Shown here: piece after piece, positions 5,685 to 11,193 of the stretch
Layout of the letters: every line of letters starts with the position of its first letter
Position numbering within the stretch: the first letter of the stretch is position 1
Source: an uncultured Garciella sp.
GTDB taxonomy: Bacteria; Bacillota; Clostridia; Eubacteriales; Garciellaceae
Assembly: GCA_900555725.1 (NCBI GenBank)
Contig: USMD01000065.1
Coordinates: forward strand, 1-11,193
Direction: 5' to 3'
Length of the DNA: 11,193 nucleotides
Translations under genes and position numbers: made by a program
Notes under the pieces: generated by a model
What the model was told of the DNA's origin: nothing
The model's database searches: none
The model's input: the letters and a program-made list of their open reading frames with translations, nothing else

Positions 5685-5772
5685 AGCTTTCCCTCCTTAT
5701 TTTTTCTACTTCCATGGAATTTGTAAATGAATGCAAATATCTTTCTTTTATCTTACACCTTTTTGAAAGGCC

Positions 5773-6465
5773 TTAATCACAATTTTTATAGAGAGCTATA
5801 AATATTTGATAGATTTCTTCATGGATTTCCTCTATGGTTTTTAATTTTCCTTCTCGCATGCAAAAAATCCTCCTCCAATGATATTTATCTACTAAAGACA
5901 AGGCTGTTTCATAGGAGTACTGTAAATGATCTAGATCCCTTTCGTGGATATCCTTTTTTCCCTGCTCAGAAAATTTATTTTTACGCCCTTCCATGAGCTT
6001 TTGACTGATCTTTACCGGAATATCTAAAAAGTAAACCAAATCTGGTATAGGAAGACCGTATAGATTGAATTCATAGTCCCATAACCAATCTAGAAACTTT
6101 TCCCTTTCCTTAAAGTCTTGGATTTTCCCTGCCTGGTGTACCATATTGGCAGTGGTATATCTATCAGCGATGATAATGCCCCCTTCTTTATAAAAATGCT
6201 CATAGTCCTCCTTATAGGAGGCGTATCTATCTATGGCATAGAAGGTGGATGCAATGTAAGGACTAACGTCTTGAGCCTTGTCTCCAAAGTCTCCTCTCAG
6301 GTAGGCTTTCACCATTGTGGAGGATGGTTTGTTGTATCTTGGATAGGAGATTTGCATTACTTTAAATTCTTCTTTTTTAAGCCTTTGATATAGTTTTTTG
6401 CTTTGAGTTTCTTTGCCGCTACCGTCTACTCCTTCGATTACGATGAGTTTTCCTTTTCTGGCCAT
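5773..6465 (-). CDS. tmk: Thymidylate kinase (dTMP kinase)
   Basis: Phosphorylates dTMP to dTDP with ATP, the step before dTTP. It has 230 residues, longer than the typical bacterial enzyme of about 210. The P-loop is EGVDGSGKETQ (11-21); the residue after the invariant Lys18 is Glu rather than the usual Ser or Thr, with Thr20 following. Other motifs are FYAIDRYAS (75-83) and ADRYTTANMVHQ (100-111), the DRY motif region with nearby nucleoside-contact residues. A lid-type basic segment lies at about 160-176, with an R161-K162 pair and an ERD motif (175-177). The ATG at 6465 has an AGGAG site about 12 bases upstream, rather far, but stop codons in the spacer rule out an upstream start. Position between the decarboxylase and darA matches tmk in B. 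subtilis. It is clearly from the thymidylate kinase superfamily; substrate is inferred from context. Confidence 0.9.
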   Translation of the reverse strand: MARKGKLIVIEGVDGSGKETQSKKLYQRLKKEEFKVMQISYPRYNKPSSTMVKAYLRGDFGDKAQDVSPYIASTFYAIDRYASYKEDYEHFYKEGGIIIADRYTTANMVHQAGKIQDFKEREKFLDWLWDYEFNLYGLPIPDLVYFLDIPVKISQKLMEGRKNKFSEQGKKDIHERDLDHLQYSYETALSLVDKYHWRRIFCMREGKLKTIEEIHEEIYQIFIALYKNCD

Positions 6466-6506
6466 TGGTTTATTACACTCCTATAGTTGTTATTTTTATC
6501 CAGGTG

Positions 6507-7940
6507 TTATTTTTTATATTTTACCACTCGAATGTTTTTTAATTGGTAATCCTGGGGTCCAATGATGGTGCCTCCTGATTTTTGGATTTGATCAATGAAT
6601 TCTATGATTTCTTTCGTAATGATTTCTCCTGGCAATACCATGGGAATACCAGGAGGATAGGGAATGATGAATTCTTTACTAATTCTATCCTGGGCACATT
6701 TTAAGGGTATTTCTTCATAGGAAGAATATATGGCTTTTCTAGGGGATAATGCCACTTTTTCCTTTAGATAACCCATTGGAATAATAGGTAATTTTTTATG
6801 GGAGTTTCCATATTTATGATCTATATCTATGATGGCTCGGGTAAATCTTTGGATATCCTCCTTTGTTGTTCCCATACCGGTCATGGCTAGTACATGATGA
6901 TAGTCAGATAATTCTACTTGGACCTTATACTCCCTTCGTAGGATTTCTTCCACTTCTATCCCGGTAAGCTCAATAGGTGACACATCTACTAATATTTTTC
7001 CCAGGTCATAATCTGCTACTTCATACTGTCCTATGATTTTCTCGTCCATTACCCTCATATTTGTATAGGTATGAATTGCTTCACGGGCCTGATGGGTCCA
7101 CTGGATAATCTCCTCCCATTTTTGATATCCTACCTTAGCTGCCTGCTGAGCTGCCCAATCCAAGGATGCCATTAAAGGATAGGATGGACTAGAACTTTGC
7201 AACATCCCTAAAAACATTTCTAGTTTTTCTATAGAAATGTTTTTATTTCCTACATGAAGCATGGAAGATTGGGTAAAGGAAGATAGGATCTTATGGGTAC
7301 TATCTACTACTATATCTGCTCCCCCCTGTAATGCCGATAGAGGTAGTTTTTCATGAAGGGCAAGGTGTGCCCCATGGGCTTCGTCTACTAATAAAAGCTT
7401 ATTTTTATTATGCAATATCTCCCTGATTTTTTCAATATCACTACAGGTTCCATAATAGGTAGGATAGGTAAGAACTGCCCCCTTGATATCTGGATGCTCC
7501 CTTAGCTTTTGTTTTACGTCCCCTGGGGATATAGACAGATCTATGCCAGTTTTAGGATGAATATTAGGGAGTATATATATCGGAGTAATGTCTCCTAGGA
7601 TCAATGCACTCCACACTGAACGATGACAATTTCTAGGGATTAATAACTGATCTCCTGGTTGACAATTGGCAAGAATCATGGACTGGATTCCTACAGTGGT
7701 ACCGTTGACTAAAAAATAAGTCCTTTGAGCTCCAAATATCTTAGAAGCCCTTTGTTGTGCCTCCAGGATAATGTCCTGGGCATGATGGAGGTTGTCACTG
7801 CCAGGAATTTCGGTAATATCTATTTTTTGTATATTGTTTTTTAAAATCTCTGGGAAATCTTCTCCCCCCTTATGTCCAGGCATATGAAGACGGGTTAGAT
7901 TTTCCTCTAGAATTTTTTCTAGTCCCTTTATAAGTGACAT
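6507..7940 (-). CDS. Orn/Lys/Arg decarboxylase family PLP enzyme (YaaO type)
   Basis: Fold-type I pyridoxal-phosphate decarboxylase of the ornithine/lysine/arginine group, producing a polyamine precursor such as agmatine or cadaverine; the substrate cannot be fixed from sequence. It has 477 residues, about the size of B. subtilis YaaO. Motifs: N-terminal RLHMPGHKGG (17-26); VNGTTVG (78-84) in the cofactor pocket; VDEAHGAHL (185-193) with the Asp that contacts the PLP ring; STHKILSSFTQSSMLH (214-229) with Schiff-base Lys217; and the C-terminal PYPPGIPMVLPGE segment. ATG 7940 is chosen because AAGGAG lies 7 bases upstream and the protein then starts like its homologues. The ATG at 7982 lies inside a TATAAT box (7981-7986) and has no ribosome site. 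It leads the tmk-darA-holB-ricT block, 41 bases before tmk. Confidence 0.93.
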   Translation of the reverse strand: MSLIKGLEKILEENLTRLHMPGHKGGEDFPEILKNNIQKIDITEIPGSDNLHHAQDIILEAQQRASKIFGAQRTYFLVNGTTVGIQSMILANCQPGDQLLIPRNCHRSVWSALILGDITPIYILPNIHPKTGIDLSISPGDVKQKLREHPDIKGAVLTYPTYYGTCSDIEKIREILHNKNKLLLVDEAHGAHLALHEKLPLSALQGGADIVVDSTHKILSSFTQSSMLHVGNKNISIEKLEMFLGMLQSSSPSYPLMASLDWAAQQAAKVGYQKWEEIIQWTHQAREAIHTYTNMRVMDEKIIGQYEVADYDLGKILVDVSPIELTGIEVEEILRREYKVQVELSDYHHVLAMTGMGTTKEDIQRFTRAIIDIDHKYGNSHKKLPIIPMGYLKEKVALSPRKAIYSSYEEIPLKCAQDRISKEFIIPYPPGIPMVLPGEIITKEIIEFIDQIQKSGGTIIGPQDYQLKNIRVVKYKK

Positions 7941-7980
7941 GGTAAGACTCCTTTTGAGTTCATTTTGATTCTCTTTTTCC

Positions 7981-7986
7981 ATTATA
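7981..7986 (-). promoter_or_regulatory. Candidate -10 element for the decarboxylase-ricT operon
   Basis: A perfect TATAAT on the minus strand about 41 bases before the chosen start codon. No good -35 is found at 16-18 bases (ACCTCT at the 17-base position), so the promoter may be weak, activator-dependent or elsewhere in 7983-8136. The element overlaps the alternative upstream ATG, which argues against that ATG being the start. Confidence 0.35.
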
Positions 7987-8136
7987 TATTAAATTGGGGT
8001 GAGAGAGGTAATTTTAGGCTGTAAAAGTTTTATAAAAATATTCCCTGACGATATATGATCATAACACCTAATGAATGAAAATGGTAAATCTGGAGTGAAT
8101 TGTTAGTTTTATGATACTTTTATGAATTTTTGTAAA

Positions 8137-8173
8137 TCAAAAAACCACGGCAAAACTCTACCATGGTTTTTGA
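8137..8173 (-). terminator. Terminator of gin
   Basis: TCAAAAAACCACGG (8137-8150) pairs with CCATGGTTTTTGA (8161-8173), with one G-T pair and a 10-base loop. On the minus strand the right arm ends in a TTTTTT run followed by GATTT, fitting intrinsic termination 14 bases after the gin stop codon. It separates gin from the decarboxylase operon. Confidence 0.75.
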
Positions 8174-8187
8174 TTTTAGAGGAGAAT

Positions 8188-8379
8188 TTATTTTTTAGTT
8201 AATAGGTAATGGGTTTTCCAGATATCCTTGATTTTTTCTTTATCTTCTTGGTAAGAGGGGTCATCCACATCCATATAGAGCAATTTTTCTTCACATTCAC
8301 TACACATCCATTGTTCTAGGATAGATATTCCGTCAATACGCATGTTCCCGCAAAAGCTACACACTCTTATTTTTTTCAT
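8188..8379 (-). CDS. gin: Anti-sigma-G factor Gin (CsfB family)
   Basis: Small zinc-binding protein that inhibits the forespore sigma factor sigma-G (and in B. subtilis also sigma-E) to time gene expression during sporulation. It has 63 residues, close to the 64 of B. subtilis CsfB. The zinc motif is C7-x2-C10 and C26-x2-C29, followed by the family's acidic Asp-Asp-Pro-x-Tyr segment (41-45). ATG 8379 is the start: AGGTG lies 6 bases upstream, whereas an in-frame GTG three codons earlier is part of that ribosome site. The gene ends at its own terminator. It is divergent from the M20-like gene. Its place next to the yaaO-type decarboxylase matches csfB in B. subtilis. Its presence implies an endospore former. 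Confidence 0.88.
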   Translation of the reverse strand: MKKIRVCSFCGNMRIDGISILEQWMCSECEEKLLYMDVDDPSYQEDKEKIKDIWKTHYLLTKK

Positions 8380-8540
8380 AATGATCACCTATTTTATATG
8401 AATTTTCTTTTCTAATTTATTTCCAAAAGTTCTTTTTTTATTCGCTAATATAGTTTATTAAAGATATTTTGTCTATTATTAATGAATTCTTTTTGTTAGG
8501 GGAATACTAGGTTTAATTGAAAAGAAGATGGAGGGTGGAT

Positions 8541-9629
8541 ATGAAACAACAAATTATAAATCACATAGAAGGGATAAAGGAGGACCTGTTTTCTTTAAGT
8601 TTAAACTTATATCAAGGAAATTCTAAAAAAGATATTATAGGGATCACTGAATATCTACTAAAAAGACAAGGTTTTGAATGCAGTAGAATTCAATTTCATG
8701 ACTCCTTTATTATAAGAGGAAATATCAAAAGTGGAAAAGGCCCTACTATTGCCTTTTTCTATTATTATTCCTTTGGTCCTAAACCTATGGATAAATGGAA
8801 TGTTAGTATAGCTACTCCCATGTCCCTTGGGGCTGTCCTTGGACTAGCCAGTGTATTAAAGGAAGTGGGTGGTAATATTGTGATTTTTGGCTGCCCTTGG
8901 GATCAAGAGGATTTATTAGCAGAGGAAAATTTGTTAAAGGATATAGATGGGGCTATTTTGTTAAAGTCTGGTCCCTATTGTTGTGAGAGTGGACGCTCGG
9001 TCAATGTTCGCCATATGAAAGTGAACTTTCAGAGGAAAAAGTCTTCCAGTGGTGAGCATGGAAATACACTTCATGGATTGATTCAATGTTTTAATGGGAT
9101 TTTTGCTCTTAGACAATCCTTACCTTCTTCTGTGAAATTGGGGGGGATTATTACCAAAGGTGGAGAGTCTCCAGAGATAATCCCCCAAAAAGTAAGTGCA
9201 ATCTTTAGTATTTCCTGTTTCCAGGAAGAGACCTTAAATAGGATAATAAAAGATTTAGAGAATTGTGCCAAGGGTGCCGCCCTACAGACAGACACAGAAG
9301 TAAATATTGACTATCAGAAGAGTCGTTATGATTGTTTTACTACCAATCAGACCTTAAACCGATTATTTTGCCATAATTTAAAAGAAGTAGGCCTAATTGA
9401 TATTCACGGCCCTGAGGAAAATGAAATTAATTTAAAGGTAGGAAACATTAGCCATCAACTTCCTGCTATCTTTCCCTGTGTGGGAGCAGAATATGATAAA
9501 GAACTATCTTTACAGGTTAAGGAAACCATTTTAAAGGGTAGTCAAGCAGCTGCATTTACTGCATTGGATGTAATGTCTAATCAAAATTTGTGTAAGGAAA
9601 TGAAGAAGGAATTTAAAAAAAATAAATAA
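8541..9629 (+). CDS. M20-family (AbgB-like) amidohydrolase homologue, probably inactive
   Basis: A 362-residue relative of M20 metallo-amidohydrolases of the aminobenzoyl-glutamate hydrolase/PM20D2 type. The family pattern is clear in the dimerisation domain and its surroundings: FNGIFALRQSL (184-194), GGIITKGGESPEIIPQ (201-216), a GAALQTDTEVNI segment (245-256) and GNISHQLPAIFP (301-312). The metal-site motif expected at about 84-95, usually of the form GHACGHN, is WNVSIAT, with no Cys or His, and the usual EEGGGGK is replaced around DQEDLL (121-126). The domain order and length are otherwise normal, with no frameshift, so this looks like a preserved protein that has lost hydrolase activity. 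ATG 8541 is chosen because GGAGGG (8530-8535) lies just upstream; the in-frame TTG at 8517 lacks a site. It is divergent from gin and followed 97 bases later by thioredoxin. The true role is unknown. Confidence 0.8.
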   Translation: MKQQIINHIEGIKEDLFSLSLNLYQGNSKKDIIGITEYLLKRQGFECSRIQFHDSFIIRGNIKSGKGPTIAFFYYYSFGPKPMDKWNVSIATPMSLGAVLGLASVLKEVGGNIVIFGCPWDQEDLLAEENLLKDIDGAILLKSGPYCCESGRSVNVRHMKVNFQRKKSSSGEHGNTLHGLIQCFNGIFALRQSLPSSVKLGGIITKGGESPEIIPQKVSAIFSISCFQEETLNRIIKDLENCAKGAALQTDTEVNIDYQKSRYDCFTTNQTLNRLFCHNLKEVGLIDIHGPEENEINLKVGNISHQLPAIFPCVGAEYDKELSLQVKETILKGSQAAAFTALDVMSNQNLCKEMKKEFKKNK

Positions 9630-9655
9630 AAAAGAACACAAACTTTCTAATAAAT

Positions 9656-9692
9656 GGTATGATAATATTGTTACAATTTGGGTAGATATAAT
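9656..9692 (+). promoter_or_regulatory. Probable promoter region of thioredoxin
   Basis: Two -10 candidates precede the gene: TATGAT (9658-9663) with an extended TG, and a perfect TATAAT (9687-9692). Neither has a good -35. A perfect 11-base palindrome ATTGT-T-ACAAT (9667-9677) sits between them and could be an operator. No terminator follows the M20-like gene, so read-through is also possible. Confidence 0.35.
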
Positions 9693-9726
9693 ATGAAATC
9701 CCATGGATGAAAGGAGAAATGTGGAA

Positions 9727-10056
9727 ATGGCAAATGAAAAAATTGTTTCCCTAACTGAAGAAAATTTTCAACAAGAGGTAGAGCAATCTGACAAACCTGT
9801 TATGGTAGATTTTTGGGCAGAGTGGTGCGGCCCTTGTAAGACGGTAAGTCCAATCATTGATGAATTGGCTGACGAATATGGAGAAAAAGTAAAAGTTGGA
9901 AAGATTAATGTAGATGAGCAAGGAAGTCTTTCTACAAAGTTTCGAGTAATGAGTATTCCTACTATCATTTTCTTTAAGGATGGCAAGGAAGTAGAACGTA
10001 TGATAGGAGCTCGAGGTAAAGAAGACTTTGCTGCTAAGTTAGATAGCTTGGTATAG
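9727..10056 (+). CDS. trxA: Thioredoxin
   Basis: Cytoplasmic dithiol-disulfide oxidoreductase that reduces protein disulfides such as those of ribonucleotide reductase and peroxiredoxins, itself reduced by thioredoxin reductase. It has 109 residues, a standard length. The active site is W33-C34-G35-P36-C37 in VDFWAEWCGPCK. The buried Asp (D28) and the cis-proline P78 (SIPTIIFF) are present, and GARGKEDF follows near the end. ATG 9727 gives a typical MANEKIVSLTEENF start but is 10 bases from AGGAG (9712-9716); GTG 9721, two codons earlier, is 4 bases from it and cannot be excluded. A strong terminator follows. No thioredoxin reductase gene is in the window. Confidence 0.97.
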   Translation: MANEKIVSLTEENFQQEVEQSDKPVMVDFWAEWCGPCKTVSPIIDELADEYGEKVKVGKINVDEQGSLSTKFRVMSIPTIIFFKDGKEVERMIGARGKEDFAAKLDSLV

Positions 10057-10075
10057 GATTTTTATATAAAATAGA

Positions 10076-10126
10076 GCCATAGATATTTCATAGAGCAGCG
10101 AAAGAAAAATATCTATGGCCTTTTTC
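10076..10126 (+). terminator. Terminator of thioredoxin
   Basis: A perfect 13-base stem, GCCATAGATATTT (10076-10088) with AAATATCTATGGC (10107-10119), an 18-base loop and a CTTTTTC tract directly after. It lies 19 bases past the trxA stop and is a clear intrinsic terminator. Confidence 0.92.
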
Positions 10127-10135
10127 ATTTAACAA

Positions 10136-10163
10136 AGAGCAGATACATAATCTGCTCTCTTTT
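10136..10163 (-). terminator. Terminator of the membrane protein gene (possibly bidirectional)
   Basis: AGAGCAGAT (10136-10144) and ATCTGCTCT (10150-10158) form a 9-base stem with a 5-base loop just after the stop codon of the minus-strand gene. Minus-strand transcripts would see TTTGTT after the stem; plus-strand transcripts would see CTTTTAT. It therefore probably backs up the trxA terminator as well. Confidence 0.7.
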
Positions 10164-10692
10164 ATAATCGAATTACTTTATCTTTCCCTAGTTGTTTTTC
10201 TAAGGTAGCAAGCATTTTCTCATCTGGTTGGAAGGAAAAACTATTCCATTCTCCTTCATCTTTAAAGTAGCCTATAAACACTTCATTTTTTATAGCTTTG
10301 GTACTTAAGTTGTATCTTCTTTTTCTTTTTATTTCTTTTTGGAGACTAGGATCTTTTTTTAACTTGTCTTGGGAGACCATATAGTCTATATGATTCAGTT
10401 GGATATCATAGATTTCTCGAATCTTTTTTCCTAACATTTTATTCATTTCTAATTTATTATGGGTCAGAATATATTCATATTCGTATAAAGTATGTTTGAC
10501 AATTTTAAAGGTGATAACTGTTAAAATAACCAATACCCCTATACTTAACCAACCTGCTAATACGATATTTTCCATTTGATTAAGCAAGGAGATGATAATA
10601 TTTGCAATAAAAGCAGTTAATAAAATACTTCCTATAATCCCCCATGACTGTTTATTATCTCTCTTTAATTCTAATCTATATTTTTCTGCCAT
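10162..10692 (-). CDS. Two-helix membrane protein with possible PH-like cytoplasmic domain
   Basis: A 176-residue protein I cannot name. After a charged N-terminus (1-15) there are two transmembrane segments, about residues 17-38 and 43-65. The remaining 110 residues are basic and soluble. The stretch after the second helix (about 68-105, with YEYILTHNKLEMNK) resembles the strand pattern of bacterial PH-like domains in small membrane proteins, but this is an impression only. The very basic segment 111-126 (KLKKD...KRKRR) may contact membrane or nucleic acid. ATG 10692 is preceded by AAGGAG at 8 bases. The gene is convergent with trxA and lies 63 bases downstream of the HTH gene on the same strand, so co-transcription with it is possible. 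Confidence 0.8.
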   Translation of the reverse strand: MAEKYRLELKRDNKQSWGIIGSILLTAFIANIIISLLNQMENIVLAGWLSIGVLVILTVITFKIVKHTLYEYEYILTHNKLEMNKMLGKKIREIYDIQLNHIDYMVSQDKLKKDPSLQKEIKRKRRYNLSTKAIKNEVFIGYFKDEGEWNSFSFQPDEKMLATLEKQLGKDKVIRL

Positions 10693-10755
10693 ATGTAAGT
10701 CTCCTTTTCTTTATAGTATGCTTGTACACTTCTTGGAACGGACGTAAAACCAATA

Positions 10756-10932
10756 TTAAGCATCATTATAATGGGATTCTAAAAAAGCTTCTAAATCCGA
10801 CTCTTTTATTCTCCATTCTTTACCTAATTTAATTCCCCGGAGTTCATTGTTTCGTAGCCATCTATAAATTGTAACTACATTTAAGCGTAACATCGCTGCT
10901 ACTTCTTCTACTGTCAACCATTCGTATTTCAT
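10756..10932 (-). CDS. Small helix-turn-helix DNA-binding protein (excisionase/MerR-like)
   Basis: A 58-residue protein consisting almost entirely of a winged helix-turn-helix of the excisionase-family type (HTH_17). Residues 6-27 (LTVEEVAAMLRLNVVTIYRW) form the helix-turn-helix, and the wing and closing helix are GKEWRIKESDLEAFL (37-51). The ATG at 10932 has a GGAGG site 6-7 bases upstream. Proteins of this kind act as phage or plasmid excisionases, or as small chromosomal regulators. No integrase or attachment site is seen here, so a regulatory role is more likely. Its upstream region contains a good promoter and repeated motifs that could be operators for it. The gene may form a unit with the membrane protein gene downstream. 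The target is unknown. Confidence 0.88.
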   Translation of the reverse strand: MKYEWLTVEEVAAMLRLNVVTIYRWLRNNELRGIKLGKEWRIKESDLEAFLESHYNDA

Positions 10933-11001
10933 AGAAGTCCTCCAATAATCTATTGCTTATCGACAATGATACAGTAGGCATTTTATCGTTTTACCATGTT
11001 C

Positions 11002-11030
11002 ATCATATCATATTATAGTATCATATTCAA
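11002..11030 (-). promoter_or_regulatory. Promoter of the HTH gene
   Basis: On the minus strand TTGAAT (11025-11030) and TATGAT (11002-11007) are separated by 17 bases. The start would be near 10995, giving a leader of about 60 bases. Within that leader, TTGTCGAT at 10960-10967 (minus) differs by one base from the Spo0A box found before abrB. The promoter call is moderately good; the Spo0A site is weak. Confidence 0.55.
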
Positions 11031-11081
11031 TCTTAAAGCACTTTACTATTTTAAAAAATATTATATTTTATCTTAAAGTAC
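11030..11081 (-). repeat. Two direct repeats upstream of the HTH promoter
   Basis: ATCTTAAAGCAC (11030-11041) and ATCTTAAAGTAC (11070-11081) differ at one position and start exactly 40 bases apart, close to four helical turns, so they face the same side of the DNA. The first abuts the -35 box. Related TAAAG/TAAAA-type words recur nearby (11042-11053, 11096-11109, 11122-11130), though AT-richness makes these less telling. They look like binding sites for an activator or for the HTH protein itself. Confidence 0.5.
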
Positions 11082-11154
11082 TATAAATAACAATAAAATA
11101 CTGTAAAATGTCATATTATGTAGTAAAGTTTTTTATAATTATTCTATATATTAT

Positions 11155-11193
11155 CTGTCTCTTATACACATCTCCGAGCCCACGAGACAGGCA
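11155..11193 (+). other. Nextera sequencing-library adapter (not genomic)
   Basis: Bases 11155-11173 are CTGTCTCTTATACACATCT, the 19-base Tn5 mosaic end used in Nextera tagmentation. Bases 11174-11188 are CCGAGCCCACGAGAC, the rest of the read-2/i7 adapter. The final AGGCA matches the first five bases of a known i7 index. The exact, contiguous order at the very end of the sequence shows untrimmed adapter read-through. The genomic sequence ends at 11154. Confidence 0.98.

Noticed and set aside
7941..7982. Upstream ATG (7982) as start of the decarboxylase
   Set aside because: It has no ribosome site and lies within a TATAAT element; ATG 7940 has AAGGAG at 7 bases and fits the family N-terminus.
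8500..8509. GGGAATACTA as a sigma-F type -10 for the M20-like gene
   Set aside because: It fits the sigma-F -10 pattern, but no GYATA-like -35 is found at the right spacing, so it was not annotated.
10756..10932. Phage or plasmid excisionase with attachment site
   Set aside because: No integrase, att-like repeat or phage gene in the window; the protein is more simply a small regulator.
11030..11154. CRISPR array at the AT-rich end
   Set aside because: Only two 12-base repeats, no regular spacers of the usual size and no cas genes.
11155..11173. Tn5 mosaic end as sign of a real transposon
   Set aside because: It is followed directly by the Nextera adapter and index bases and stops at the sequence end, so it is a library artefact.

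Overview
The window looks like a low-GC, endospore-forming anaerobe of the Clostridia. It has AT-rich DNA, strong AGGAGG-type ribosome binding sites, an AbrB with a Spo0A box in its leader, the sigma-G inhibitor Gin, RicT, a clostridial 2[4Fe-4S] ferredoxin and the c-di-AMP receptor DarA. The species cannot be named from this sequence. It is probably a whole draft contig. The left end runs into an rRNA operon leader, a usual assembly break point. The last 39 bases (11155-11193) are Nextera library adapter, not genomic DNA.

Layout: bases 1-107 carry a consensus promoter and leader pointing leftward, most likely for an rRNA operon. abrB (285-527, +) and a small membrane protein gene (678-869, +) follow. 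A 250-base stretch dense in inverted repeats then separates them from convergent minus-strand genes. From 8379 down to 1119 the minus strand holds gin, an Orn/Lys/Arg decarboxylase, tmk, darA (yaaQ), holB, ricT, ferredoxin, trmN6 and rsmI. This is nearly the order known near oriC in Bacillus subtilis (csfB-yaaO-tmk-yaaQ-holB-yaaT-yabB-yabC-abrB). Here yaaR, yabA and yazA are absent, and a ferredoxin gene with its own promoter and terminator sits where yabA would be. A small cluster of DnaA boxes lies just upstream of trmN6.

To the right, divergent from gin, are an unusual M20-family (AbgB-like) protein that appears to have lost its metal-binding active-site motif (8541-9629, +) and a thioredoxin (9727-10056, +), followed by back-to-back terminators. 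Two minus-strand genes close the window: a two-helix membrane protein (10162-10692) and a 58-residue helix-turn-helix protein (10756-10932). The latter's promoter is preceded by two direct repeats exactly 40 bases apart.

Functionally the core block combines DNA replication (HolB), dTTP supply (Tmk), translation-related RNA methylation (TrmN6, RsmI), second-messenger sensing (DarA) and developmental control (AbrB, Gin, RicT). I did not find a clear new multi-gene system. The items most worth a second look are the apparently inactive M20 protein, the DnaA-box cluster, the cysteine-rich tail of RicT beside a ferredoxin gene, the structured region after the small membrane gene, and the operator-like repeats before the HTH gene.
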